From an uncultured Muribaculaceae bacterium (GTDB lineage: Bacteria > Bacteroidota > Bacteroidia > Bacteroidales > Muribaculaceae): a stretch of DNA of 31,477 nt. A model generated the notes under the pieces. That model made no database searches. It was not told the DNA's origin and saw only the letters and a program-made list of their open reading frames with translations. How positions within the stretch are numbered: position 1 is the stretch's first letter; every line of letters begins with the position of its first letter. Location: contig CAJTQU010000023.1 of assembly GCA_910578665.1 (NCBI GenBank), forward strand, positions 1-31,477, written 5' to 3'. The position numbers and the translations under genes were made by a program. Below, in pieces: positions 24,198 to 31,477 of this stretch.

Positions 24198-25855
24198 ATG
24201 CTAATTTTGTTGACCCCTTAGTACTTCTCAAACCAGACAGCAGCTATGTGTCAGTATATACGAAAGGACTTGACTGCGGCATATGGACGTTAATAGACGG
24301 TGAAGCGGAGTTGGAACATAAATACTCGATGAGTGAAGGCGGCTATATTTCTTTGTTTTACCATAAATACGTACCCTATTGGAGTAACATAACAACCGCA
24401 TTGCCCGATACGGCCTATGAGGAAAAGGTGTTTTTTGTAGGGTTGCTTTTTGATGAACCGGTGAAAAGCTGGTATGAAACACTGCTATATACAGACGGGC
24501 GTTCATCGAAGAATTACAAGTATGACTACAAGACGGAGCATTTCTACAAGAACGTCCGCCAGCATAAGAAGGTAATGGCCGGTCTTTTAGAGAAATTCAT
24601 GCCGCGTCCTGAACGAGCCGTTCTTTTCAGCTGCCGCCTGGACGACCATATCCGTTTGGACAGGGTACCTGTGACCGGAGTTTCGAGCAGCCATTTTACC
24701 CTGGCAGACCTTGGCGGCAGCTATTGTTTCCGATTTAAGGAGTGGCGTCGTGATACCGACCCTCGGTCCCCGTCCTCGGCCCCGATGTGGTACGAGAGCC
24801 ATCTTCCCCTGGGGATAAGCGAGTTTCTAGCCCTTGATCGCGGTAACATGTTCGTCCTCTACCGAGACGGCACGGCGGTCTGGCTTCACTGCGGTCCGGA
24901 GGCAGAGGGTCACGCTCCGGGCCCGGCAGACACCGCGTCGTATCTCGTAGCACGTAATTTCCCTGTAGCCGGAGATGCCGAGGCGTCGGCTCTTCTGGAC
25001 GTTATCAGGGACCGTCTTCTCAGCGGTGGGTCAGTTGTGTCAGGAAGCGAGCGCGGCTTCGCTCTTGCCGGCAGTATTCCTCCGGACAAGGCGGCGCTGT
25101 TCGGCAGGATGCTTTGCAGCACGTTCAAGACATCGCCGTCCGTGATGCTGAAATATAACAACTCTCTTATGTACACCCCGAGTGAATATATAATAGATCG
25201 TGTCCAGGGTCGGGTTCCCGAATATGCTCATATACTTCGCAATTGTAACGGGGAAATAGATGGACTTAATAAACATACCTATATTGACTATTGGGCATCC
25301 TACGGCAACCGTTATTGGTATAATAAAGATTGGAAGCTAAACGGCTGTCCGTTAGTTATCCCGGCGCGTCCCCACGCCACGGGTATATACCGTAAGGATT
25401 ATACCGGATTGCGCGAACTTGTTGCGGCAGACGGCCTGGTTCTTCCGGTACGCGGTAAGTCCGCGGACATGTCAGATGTCTCTTCTGTCTTATTCCATGT
25501 CCGTCCCGACACACTATGGTGCCGTGTCCCCCAGCTTGCGGACCGTTTTTGCAACACGGCATTGCGCCGTTCCGCCTCCGTTCCCGATCTTGGTTATGAC
25601 TACGAGCAATATGTCATCGACAGTTTCGAGACACGCGGATCCGGCAACGGCTTCATGGAGGTCAACCGCCACGCTTCGCGGTACATGGTAAAAATGGGCC
25701 TTGACCCGGACCGTGTCATCTACGAGGTTTATTCGTCTGTAGGCGTCCCCGTCGCTTGCGACTTCTGGAAGCTTGGGAAGCACGACATCGGCAGCTACGG
25801 CCTCCGCAGAGACGGGGATAGCCTGGTCATCACCATCCGCCTGCGTGAAAAATAA
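24080..25855 (+). CDS. large lipoprotein of unknown function, tandem paralogue A
   Basis: The 591-residue lipoprotein has a signal peptide ending ALLLVGC with lipidation at Cys22; the text after it is MREPSTPDLAGLYTSRG. No family is recognised. The middle (YRFRFKEWRRDTDPRSPSSA-like, here YCFRFKEWRRD, then FLALDRGNMFVLYRDGTAVW) and the C-terminal 170 residues (ELVAADGLVLPVR, YEQYVIDSFETRGSGNG, VNRHASRYMVKMGLDPDRV) are shared almost exactly with paralogue B. Intervening parts differ. The gene begins 12 bp after the RHS-tip gene and is probably cotranscribed. It sits in the immunity-gene position, but at about 590 residues it is large for an immunity protein. A surface partner or anchor for the RHS proteins is the alternative. 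Confidence 0.8.
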   Translation: MNNKFIIALVAGALSALLLVGCMREPSTPDLAGLYTSRGYANFVDPLVLLKPDSSYVSVYTKGLDCGIWTLIDGEAELEHKYSMSEGGYISLFYHKYVPYWSNITTALPDTAYEEKVFFVGLLFDEPVKSWYETLLYTDGRSSKNYKYDYKTEHFYKNVRQHKKVMAGLLEKFMPRPERAVLFSCRLDDHIRLDRVPVTGVSSSHFTLADLGGSYCFRFKEWRRDTDPRSPSSAPMWYESHLPLGISEFLALDRGNMFVLYRDGTAVWLHCGPEAEGHAPGPADTASYLVARNFPVAGDAEASALLDVIRDRLLSGGSVVSGSERGFALAGSIPPDKAALFGRMLCSTFKTSPSVMLKYNNSLMYTPSEYIIDRVQGRVPEYAHILRNCNGEIDGLNKHTYIDYWASYGNRYWYNKDWKLNGCPLVIPARPHATGIYRKDYTGLRELVAADGLVLPVRGKSADMSDVSSVLFHVRPDTLWCRVPQLADRFCNTALRRSASVPDLGYDYEQYVIDSFETRGSGNGFMEVNRHASRYMVKMGLDPDRVIYEVYSSVGVPVACDFWKLGKHDIGSYGLRRDGDSLVITIRLREK

Positions 25856-25882
25856 TAGACACCCGGCATATCAGCCACAAAC

Positions 25883-26008
25883 ATACAGTTATGAACAATA
25901 AATTTATAATAGCGCTTGTCGCAGGCGCGTTGTCCGCCTTGCTTCTGGTCGGCTGCATGCGCGAGCCGTCAACCCCCGATCTGGCAGGCCTGTACACGTC
26001 AAGAGGCT
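25883..26008 (+). repeat. 5' near-identity block of the lipoprotein duplication, copy B
   Basis: This block pairs with 24072-24197. Further shared blocks cover roughly 26540-26790, 26828-26990 and 27140-27651 of copy B, separated by islands that are strongly different. Confidence 0.85.
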
Positions 26009-27651
26009 TTTTTAGTATTGTTGACCCATTAATACTTCTCAATCCTGACAGCAGCTATGTGTCAGTAAAGCCGGCTAATCTTGACTGCGGCATATGGACG
26101 GTAATAGACAATGGAGTGGAGTTGGTACAGAAATACAGGAGGACTGAAGACGGTTATATTTATTTGAGCCATGAGAACGAGGGGAGAGCTCTCTGGTCCG
26201 GAATAGCAGCTTCTTTGTCACCAGATACATTGAGTGAGGAAAAGGTCCATTTTGGCGGACTTCTTAATAAATCGGTGAAAAGCTGGTATGAAACGCTGCT
26301 ATATACAGACGGTCAGTATACGAAGAATTACAAGTATGATTATAAGACGGATGATTTCTACAAGAACATACCCCAGCATAAGCAGATTATGGACTCTATG
26401 GTTAAAAGGAGTATGCCGCGTCTGGACAGGAGAATGCTCTTTAGCTGCCGTCTGAATGACAATCCCCGTTTGGACAGGGTACCGGTTACCGGAGTTTCGA
26501 ACAGTTATTTTTCTCTGACAGACCTTGGCGGCAGCTACCGTTTCCGATTTAAGGAGTGGCGTCGTGATACCGACCCACGGTCCCCGTCCTCGGCCCCGAT
26601 GTGGTACGAGAGCCATCTTCCCCAGGGGATAAGCGAGTTTCTAGCCCTTGATCGCGGCAACATGTTCGTTCTCTACCGAGACGGCACCGCAGTCTGGCTA
26701 CACTGCGGTCCGGAGGCAGACGGTCACGCGCCGGGCCCGGCAGACACCGACACCGCGTCGTATCTCGTAGCGCGTAATTTCCCTGTTCCCGGCAATTACG
26801 CTGATTCTACGTTTTTAAACAGATTTATGGACCGTCTTCTCAGCGGTGGGTCAGTTGTGGCAGGAAGCGAGCGCGGCTTCGCTCTTGCTGGCAGTATTCC
26901 TCCGGACAAGGCGGCGCTGTTCGGCAGGATGCTTTGCAGCACGTTCAAGACATCACCGTCCGTGATGCTGAAATATATCAACTCCCTTATGTATACGCCA
27001 TTCGGATGGATAATAGATAATGATCGGAATCGTAAGGGAAGGTCGCTTGTCAATTGTGACCCGTATGGAGAATATTATAAAATTTCAAAATGGGAAAGTA
27101 CAAGTGATGGTTATTGGTATAACGATAGTTGGGAATTAGACGGCCGTCCGCTAGTTGTCCCGGCGCGTTCCTACGCCACAGGTATATACCGCGAGGACTA
27201 TGGCGGCTCGCGCGAACTTGTTGCGGCAGACGGCCTGGTTCTCCCGGTACGCTGTAAGTCCGCGGACATGTCGGACGCTTCGTCTGTCTTATGCCGTATC
27301 CGTCCCGACACCCTATGGGTCCGTGTCCCCCAGCTTGCGGACCGTTTTTGTAACACGGCATTGCGCAAGTCCGTTCCGTCCCCGGTTCTGGAGGACGGCT
27401 ACGAGCAATATGTCATCGACAGTTTCGAGACACGCGGATCCGGCAACGGCTTCAGGGAGGTCAACCGCCACGCTTCTCGGTACATGGTAAAGATGGGCCT
27501 TGACCCGGACCGTGTCATCTACGAGGTTTATTCGTCCGTAGGCGTCCCCGTCGCTTGCGACTTCTGGAAGCTTGGGAAGCGCGACATCGGCAGCTACGGC
27601 CTCCGCAGAGACGGGGATAGCCTGGTCATCACCATCCGCCTGCGCGAATGA
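25891..27651 (+). CDS. large lipoprotein of unknown function, tandem paralogue B
   Basis: The 586-residue lipoprotein shares signal peptide and lipobox (Cys22) with paralogue A, 35 bp upstream. Compared with A it has a 6-bp GACACC duplication at 26743-26754 (adds Asp-Thr). Variable islands lie at about residues 40-200, at 305-315 (VPGNYADSTFLNRFMD) and at about 370-410 (TPFGWIIDNDRNRKGRSLV). The conserved C-terminus ends GSYGLRRDGDSLVITIRLRE. It is the last gene of the cluster; no convincing terminator is visible in the 119 bp before the dGTPase gene. Confidence 0.8.
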   Translation: MNNKFIIALVAGALSALLLVGCMREPSTPDLAGLYTSRGFFSIVDPLILLNPDSSYVSVKPANLDCGIWTVIDNGVELVQKYRRTEDGYIYLSHENEGRALWSGIAASLSPDTLSEEKVHFGGLLNKSVKSWYETLLYTDGQYTKNYKYDYKTDDFYKNIPQHKQIMDSMVKRSMPRLDRRMLFSCRLNDNPRLDRVPVTGVSNSYFSLTDLGGSYRFRFKEWRRDTDPRSPSSAPMWYESHLPQGISEFLALDRGNMFVLYRDGTAVWLHCGPEADGHAPGPADTDTASYLVARNFPVPGNYADSTFLNRFMDRLLSGGSVVAGSERGFALAGSIPPDKAALFGRMLCSTFKTSPSVMLKYINSLMYTPFGWIIDNDRNRKGRSLVNCDPYGEYYKISKWESTSDGYWYNDSWELDGRPLVVPARSYATGIYREDYGGSRELVAADGLVLPVRCKSADMSDASSVLCRIRPDTLWVRVPQLADRFCNTALRKSVPSPVLEDGYEQYVIDSFETRGSGNGFREVNRHASRYMVKMGLDPDRVIYEVYSSVGVPVACDFWKLGKRDIGSYGLRRDGDSLVITIRLRE

Positions 27652-27740
27652 GCTACATATTACGAATCTCCATAAGGCGAATGATATATAAAGCGTTTAA
27701 TTTGTTTAGAGAATTATGAGTGCTCTTAAAGCTTTTTTAT

Positions 27741-27748
27741 TAACTTTG
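27741..27748 (+). promoter_or_regulatory. -7 promoter box of the dGTPase gene
   Basis: TAACTTTG matches the Bacteroidetes -7 consensus exactly. The start site near 27755 leaves a leader of about 16 nt before ATG 27771. No clear TTG element lies 20 nt upstream. The ATG at 27760 is out of frame. Confidence 0.55.
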
Positions 27749-27770
27749 CAGGAGAAGTAATGATAGCGAT

Positions 27771-29129
27771 ATGGATACCTTTGGCAATGCCTCCCCTATG
27801 AGCTGGCCCCGTCTGGTTTCGAGCAAGCGTCTCGGACTGGAGCAATATCATGACCCCCGGGTGCATTCGCGCTCCGATTTCCAGCGTGATTATGACCGCA
27901 TGATATTCTCTTCGCCGTTCCGGCGTATGCAGAACAAGACCCAGGTGTTTCCGTTGCCTGGCAGCATATTCGTGCATAACAGGTTGACACACAGTCTGGA
28001 GGTGTCATCAGTGGGTAGGTCTATGGCCAATGTCGCGGCCGATGTGCTGCGCAGCCGGTATAAGTCGGAATCCTGGCATAAGCTTTTCCATCATTTGGGG
28101 GACATAACGGCTACGGCATGTCTGTGCCATGATTTGGGCAATCCTCCTTTCGGACATTCGGGCGAGAAAGCCATATCTACGTTTTTCAGCGAAAGGGAGG
28201 GCAGGGTGCTGCAGTCCAGTCTTAGCGAGGCGGAATGGGCCGACCTTACACATTTCGAGGGTAATGCGAATTCTCTGCGCCTGCTCACACACCAGTTTGC
28301 CGGAAGGCGTCCAGGCGGCTTTTCCATGACTTATTCGGCCCTAGCTTCGATAGTCAAATATCCGTATGTCTCCACACGAGCCGGAAGTAAGGGCAAGTTT
28401 GGTTTTTTTACTTCGGAACTTGACACTTACCGCCGTGTGGCCTCTGAGCTGGGTATACCGGCGCTGGATGCGGAGGGAACAACTTTCATGCGCCATCCGT
28501 TAGTTTATATAGTGGAGGCGGCCGACGATATTTGTTACCAGCTGATGGACATAGAGGATGCCCACAAGCTCAAGATACTGTCGCATGACGAAACTGTGGG
28601 GCTGTTGCTCGGGTTTGTATCCGGCGAGCGCCGCAGCCAGGTAGAGAGGACGTTGGAGCGCGTGGCTGATCCGAATGAAAAGGTGGCCTATCTGCGTTCT
28701 ACGTCTATAGGCGCTCTGACTGACGAATGTGCCGGGGCTTTTCTGGCGCATGAGCAGGAAATATTGGCCGGCACTCTCCGTGGCAGCCTTATCGGTAATA
28801 TGGCTGGCGAGACTGTGCGCAAGGCTTATGCCGAGTGTTCGGATATTGCTTACTCGCGTATATATTGCGCGCCCGAGGTGGTGGATGTGGAGCTGGGCGG
28901 ACACAGGATAATCAATTATCTGTTGCAACGTCTGATCGAAGCCGTGCTCCATCCCGAAGCCTATGCCTCGCGTCTTTTGCTGCACAAGGTGCCTGTGCAG
29001 TATGATACGGCGGCACCTACGCTGTACGGCCGTATACAGAGCGTGCTGGACCATGTGAGCGCTATGACCGATGTTTATGCGCTGGATCTGTTCCGCAAGC
29101 TTGAGGGGTCAAGTCTGCCGGCTGTATAA
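27771..29129 (+). CDS. dgt: deoxyguanosinetriphosphate triphosphohydrolase (dGTPase), HD superfamily
   Basis: The cytoplasmic enzyme hydrolyses dGTP or other dNTPs to deoxynucleoside and triphosphate, controlling nucleotide pools. Family features are RSDFQRDYDRMIFSSPFRRM (residues 34-53), KTQVFPLPG, RLTHSLEVSSVGRSM with the first metal-ligand His at 74, and CHDLGNPPFGHSGE with the HD pair His120-Asp121. A later Asp in VEAADDICYQLMDIEDAHK completes the metal site. The length of 452 residues fits the Bacteroidetes type. A short stem (CCGGC/GCCGG at 29118-29135) followed by TTTTT may end the transcript before the TPM gene. Confidence 0.94.
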   Translation: MDTFGNASPMSWPRLVSSKRLGLEQYHDPRVHSRSDFQRDYDRMIFSSPFRRMQNKTQVFPLPGSIFVHNRLTHSLEVSSVGRSMANVAADVLRSRYKSESWHKLFHHLGDITATACLCHDLGNPPFGHSGEKAISTFFSEREGRVLQSSLSEAEWADLTHFEGNANSLRLLTHQFAGRRPGGFSMTYSALASIVKYPYVSTRAGSKGKFGFFTSELDTYRRVASELGIPALDAEGTTFMRHPLVYIVEAADDICYQLMDIEDAHKLKILSHDETVGLLLGFVSGERRSQVERTLERVADPNEKVAYLRSTSIGALTDECAGAFLAHEQEILAGTLRGSLIGNMAGETVRKAYAECSDIAYSRIYCAPEVVDVELGGHRIINYLLQRLIEAVLHPEAYASRLLLHKVPVQYDTAAPTLYGRIQSVLDHVSAMTDVYALDLFRKLEGSSLPAV

Positions 29130-29170
29130 TGCCGGAGTTTTTATAAAATGTAGAAACGAAAATATTAGAT

Positions 29171-30424
29171 ATGAAGCGTATAATCAGTATTATAGCCCTG
29201 GTATGCCTCTGCGTGGCCGCGTGGGGCCAGAGGGAATATAGGCCGGAGGATGTGCCTAACGTGCATCTGAAAGACGCGCGCCGCTATGTGAGCGACCCGG
29301 ACAATATCATGTCTCCGGCCGCGAGGTCGCAGGCCGATGCCAGTCTCAAGGCTTTGTGTGACAGTACCTCGGCCGAGATAGCCGTGGTATTGCTCCCGTC
29401 GATAGGCGAAGCCGACATATTTGATTTCACGCAGCGGCTGGCCTCGGACTGGGGTGTTGGCAAGAGTGACAAGGATAACGGCCTTGTGGTGCTTTTTGAT
29501 ATGGGCGGCCGCAAGGTGCGTATGCATCCGGGCCAGGGTCTTGAAGGTATTCTGACCGACGTGGCCTGTGCGCGTATTATAGACGAGGTGATAATACCGC
29601 GCATGAAAAATGGTGATGTGGACGGGGCCGTGCTGGCTTTGGCCGGAACTCTCGACAAGGTGCTCACTGACCCTGAGGCGGCAGCCGAGATACGTTCTAC
29701 GCAGCAAAACAGCATGCGTTCGCCTTTGGGTGATGATGCTTTATGGCTGCTGCTGGTGATACCGATTATAGCCACGGTGCTGTCTTATGCCATGCTGTTA
29801 TCTCTTCTGGCCAAACTCAGGGGGAAAGACAGTTTTCAAAAGGCCCTGATACTGCACAATGATTCGTCGGCAGCCACGGGACTGGTTTTGACACTTCTGT
29901 CACTGGGCCTGGGCCTGCCTGCCATGCTGATAAGGCGTTCGATGCTGCACCGATACCGCAACCAGCCGCGCAAGTGTGATGTGTGCGGCACGCAGATGGA
30001 GAAGGTAGACGAGGAAAGAGACAATTACTTTCTGACACCGGCGCAGGACCTGGAAGAGAGGCTGAAAACGGTGGACTATGATGTGTGGCTGTGCCCAAAG
30101 TGCGGCTCTACCGAGATTTTCCCGTTTCCGGAACGTAACACGGACTACACCAAGTGTCCGCATTGCGGCACGCATGCCATGCGCCTGCTGTATGACCGCA
30201 TAGAGAAACGTCCCACTGCGGCCAGCAAAGGTGTAGGGGTGAAAGTCTATGAGTGTATGAATTGTCATAAGCGTGTCGAGCAGCGCTACAGTATTCCGGC
30301 CCAGGTGGCGGCTCCTGTCATCATAGGCGGTATCGGCGGCCGCGGAGGAGGTGGCGGCGGGTTCTCCGGAGGTTCGTTTGGCGGCGGCTCATTCGGCGGC
30401 GGCGGCTCTACCGGTTCCTGGTAA
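29171..30424 (+). CDS. TPM-domain protein with zinc ribbons and glycine-rich tail
   Basis: The 417-residue protein has a signal peptide (MKRIISIIALVCLCVAAWGQ) and a TPM domain at about residues 35-165 (YVSDPDNIMSPAARSQADA, TSAEIAVVLLPSI, SDWGVGKSDKDNGLVVLFDM, HPGQGLEGILTD). Two membrane segments follow (WLLLVIPIIATVLSYAMLLS at about 192-211 and GLVLTLLSLGLGLPAMLI at about 238-255). Next come paired-cysteine zinc-ribbon motifs (CDVCG, CPKCG, CPHCG, CMNCH) and a Gly/Ser/Phe tail. This YgcG-type layout is common in Bacteroidetes, and TPM domains have been tied to photosystem repair and phosphatase activity elsewhere. Here the role is unknown. The TPM domain faces the periplasm; the ribbons face the cytoplasm if both spans insert singly. 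Confidence 0.85.
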   Translation: MKRIISIIALVCLCVAAWGQREYRPEDVPNVHLKDARRYVSDPDNIMSPAARSQADASLKALCDSTSAEIAVVLLPSIGEADIFDFTQRLASDWGVGKSDKDNGLVVLFDMGGRKVRMHPGQGLEGILTDVACARIIDEVIIPRMKNGDVDGAVLALAGTLDKVLTDPEAAAEIRSTQQNSMRSPLGDDALWLLLVIPIIATVLSYAMLLSLLAKLRGKDSFQKALILHNDSSAATGLVLTLLSLGLGLPAMLIRRSMLHRYRNQPRKCDVCGTQMEKVDEERDNYFLTPAQDLEERLKTVDYDVWLCPKCGSTEIFPFPERNTDYTKCPHCGTHAMRLLYDRIEKRPTAASKGVGVKVYECMNCHKRVEQRYSIPAQVAAPVIIGGIGGRGGGGGGFSGGSFGGGSFGGGGSTGSW

Positions 30425-30430
30425 GCTGTG

Positions 30431-31348
30431 TCAGTACTCTTTATCCCAGTATGTTATACGGCGTATCTGGCGTGTGGTGGTTTCGCTCTTTTCGGAATGT
30501 GACGGTATGGTCTGGCCTGTCAGCGCGTTATATTCGTCACCACCGCACCGCCGGGTGCTGCTTACTGTGAAAGTGCGCGATGTCCAGTTGCCGTAATCGT
30601 CGAAAGAATCATAGGAGACTGATGCCTGGCTCTCTGTAGTGCAGTCTTCGGCTCCTCCGTTGAAATCGAATGACGTCATGTGTTCTCCGTCATATCTGTA
30701 GCGTTCCCGTCCGTACCATTCGTATCCCTCTTCTTCTATCATTATGACGCGGCCGCTGTCCCAGGAGAGCAGCAGGCGGTCATCGGCCTCGGTCGTGCTG
30801 TAAGAGGGATATATGTCGATTCCGGTGATGTATCCGCCTTGCTGCCGCAGACGGTATGATGCCGATTCCATGTCCGGCAGCTGTACTTCGCGGTTGGTCC
30901 ACAGCCCTTTGCGGTCAAATTCTATGGTTGTGCCTGAAAACAGCCGGCCTAATAAATCGCCGGTATAGCCGTGGGTGGTGCTTTTCATGCTTTTTACAGG
31001 TCCGTGCAGTTCGAATAATGCCAGGTCAGGCGATACAAAATTGCGTTCCAGCGAGTCTTGCAGTGCCTTTTGCCGCTCTTTCTCAATCCTGGCCTGTTCG
31101 GCAAGCTGTCTTTCTTTTTCTGCATATGCGTCCTTAGCAGCTTTTCCGTTGTCTCCCAGCAGGAAATATGCTGCTGTCATGGCTGCCAGAACCAGTATGC
31201 CGGTAAGTATGCCGGCTGTCAGTGGTATCTTGGACTTGGTAGTTGGTTTTGTGTCTTGTTTTGGCAGTGGCGGCGGCACGGCGCCGTGTCGCGCGTTTTC
31301 GGGTGTCTGGGATGTCTGGCCGGTATTGCCTAGTTGTCTGTCGGTCAT
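30431..31348 (-). CDS. hypothetical single-span membrane protein
   Basis: The 305-residue protein starts with about 40 hydrophilic, proline-rich residues (AVPPPLPKQDTKPTTKSKIP). One transmembrane helix (AGILTGILVLAAMTAAYFLL, about 46-65), a charged helical stretch (EKERQLAEQARIEKERQKAL, possible coiled coil) and a beta-rich domain follow. That last domain has RHS/YD-like phrases (RYDGEHMTSFDFNGG, YDSFDDYGNWTSRTF, FDRKGLWTNREVQLP), seen in several Bacteroidetes exported proteins without a known function. The topology is probably N-in with the large domain in the periplasm. It converges on the TPM gene with a 6-bp gap and has its own strong promoter. Confidence 0.75.
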   Translation of the reverse strand: MTDRQLGNTGQTSQTPENARHGAVPPPLPKQDTKPTTKSKIPLTAGILTGILVLAAMTAAYFLLGDNGKAAKDAYAEKERQLAEQARIEKERQKALQDSLERNFVSPDLALFELHGPVKSMKSTTHGYTGDLLGRLFSGTTIEFDRKGLWTNREVQLPDMESASYRLRQQGGYITGIDIYPSYSTTEADDRLLLSWDSGRVIMIEEEGYEWYGRERYRYDGEHMTSFDFNGGAEDCTTESQASVSYDSFDDYGNWTSRTFTVSSTRRCGGDEYNALTGQTIPSHSEKSETTTRQIRRITYWDKEY

Positions 31349-31370
31349 AAGGTAAGCTCAAAAATTTTGG

Positions 31371-31402
31371 CAAAGTTAGATAATATTCATCTAATCTGCA
31401 AA
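31371..31402 (-). promoter_or_regulatory. promoter of the single-span membrane protein gene
   Basis: On the minus strand TTTG (31402-31399), exactly 20 nt and TAACTTTG (31378-31371) are a perfect Bacteroidetes promoter. The start near 31364 leaves a leader of about 16 nt to the start codon at 31348. The remaining 75 bp to the window end show no clear gene. Confidence 0.7.
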
Positions 31403-31477
31403 CTTTGTGAGTATTGGAACCTTTTGTGGCGTCCTGAAAAATATTGACGGGTCAGAGGGTTTGAGATTATGAATGAA

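Noticed and set aside
28500..29054. Minus-strand frame of 184 codons opposite dgt
   Set aside because: It overlaps conserved dGTPase coding sequence and shows no family features.
31403..31477. Start of a plus-strand gene at ATG 31469
   Set aside because: Only three codons are inside the window and no convincing -7 box precedes it, so it cannot be supported.

Overview
The window comes from a Bacteroidales genome, most like Muribaculaceae or Porphyromonadaceae. Three things point there: a complete type IX secretion (T9SS) core operon (porT-porP-gldK-gldL-gldM-gldN); repeated Bacteroidetes-type promoters (TTG, about 20 nt, then TAnnTTTG); and Bacteroidetes-style RHS proteins and lipoproteins. 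No database search was run, so family names come from recognition of motifs and gene order.

Layout. (1) 1-1750 is an AT-rich, decayed accessory stretch. It holds a transglutaminase-like pseudogene with a nonsense codon, a secreted protein of unknown function, and a compact block of inverted and 42-bp-phased repeats. (2) 1755-7086 is housekeeping: a small DUF2795 protein, a PduO-type corrinoid adenosyltransferase, dnaX, a small RNA gene with its own promoter and terminator, hemW, and the hpt-adk pair. (3) 7326-8702 is a lipoprotein gene controlled by a TetR regulator. The palindromic operator overlaps the lipoprotein promoter, and tetR has its own terminator. (4) 8857-16017 (minus strand) is the T9SS operon, closed by a strong hairpin at 8770-8819. 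(5) 16210-27651 (plus strand) diverges from the T9SS operon. It reads as one transcription unit: a secreted protein with a T9SS-tail-like C-terminus, two RHS/YD-repeat proteins that divide a toxin-complex-like architecture between them, and two tandem mosaic paralogous lipoproteins. The second RHS protein ends in an AT-rich tip carrying an HExxH zinc-peptidase motif. (6) 27771-31348 holds a dGTPase, a TPM-domain protein with zinc ribbons and a glycine-rich tail, and a single-span membrane protein of unknown function.

The most interesting part is region 5. The first RHS protein has an SpvB-like N-terminus and YD repeats. The second has more YD repeats, the RHS core and a variable toxin-like tip. 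This resembles the TcB/TcC division of insecticidal toxin complexes, but each protein has its own Sec signal peptide and the unit lies back-to-back with the T9SS operon. The two large lipoproteins downstream are near-identical in blocks separated by sharply divergent islands, which fits gene conversion plus diversification. They could be immunity, anchoring or partner proteins; that role is inference.
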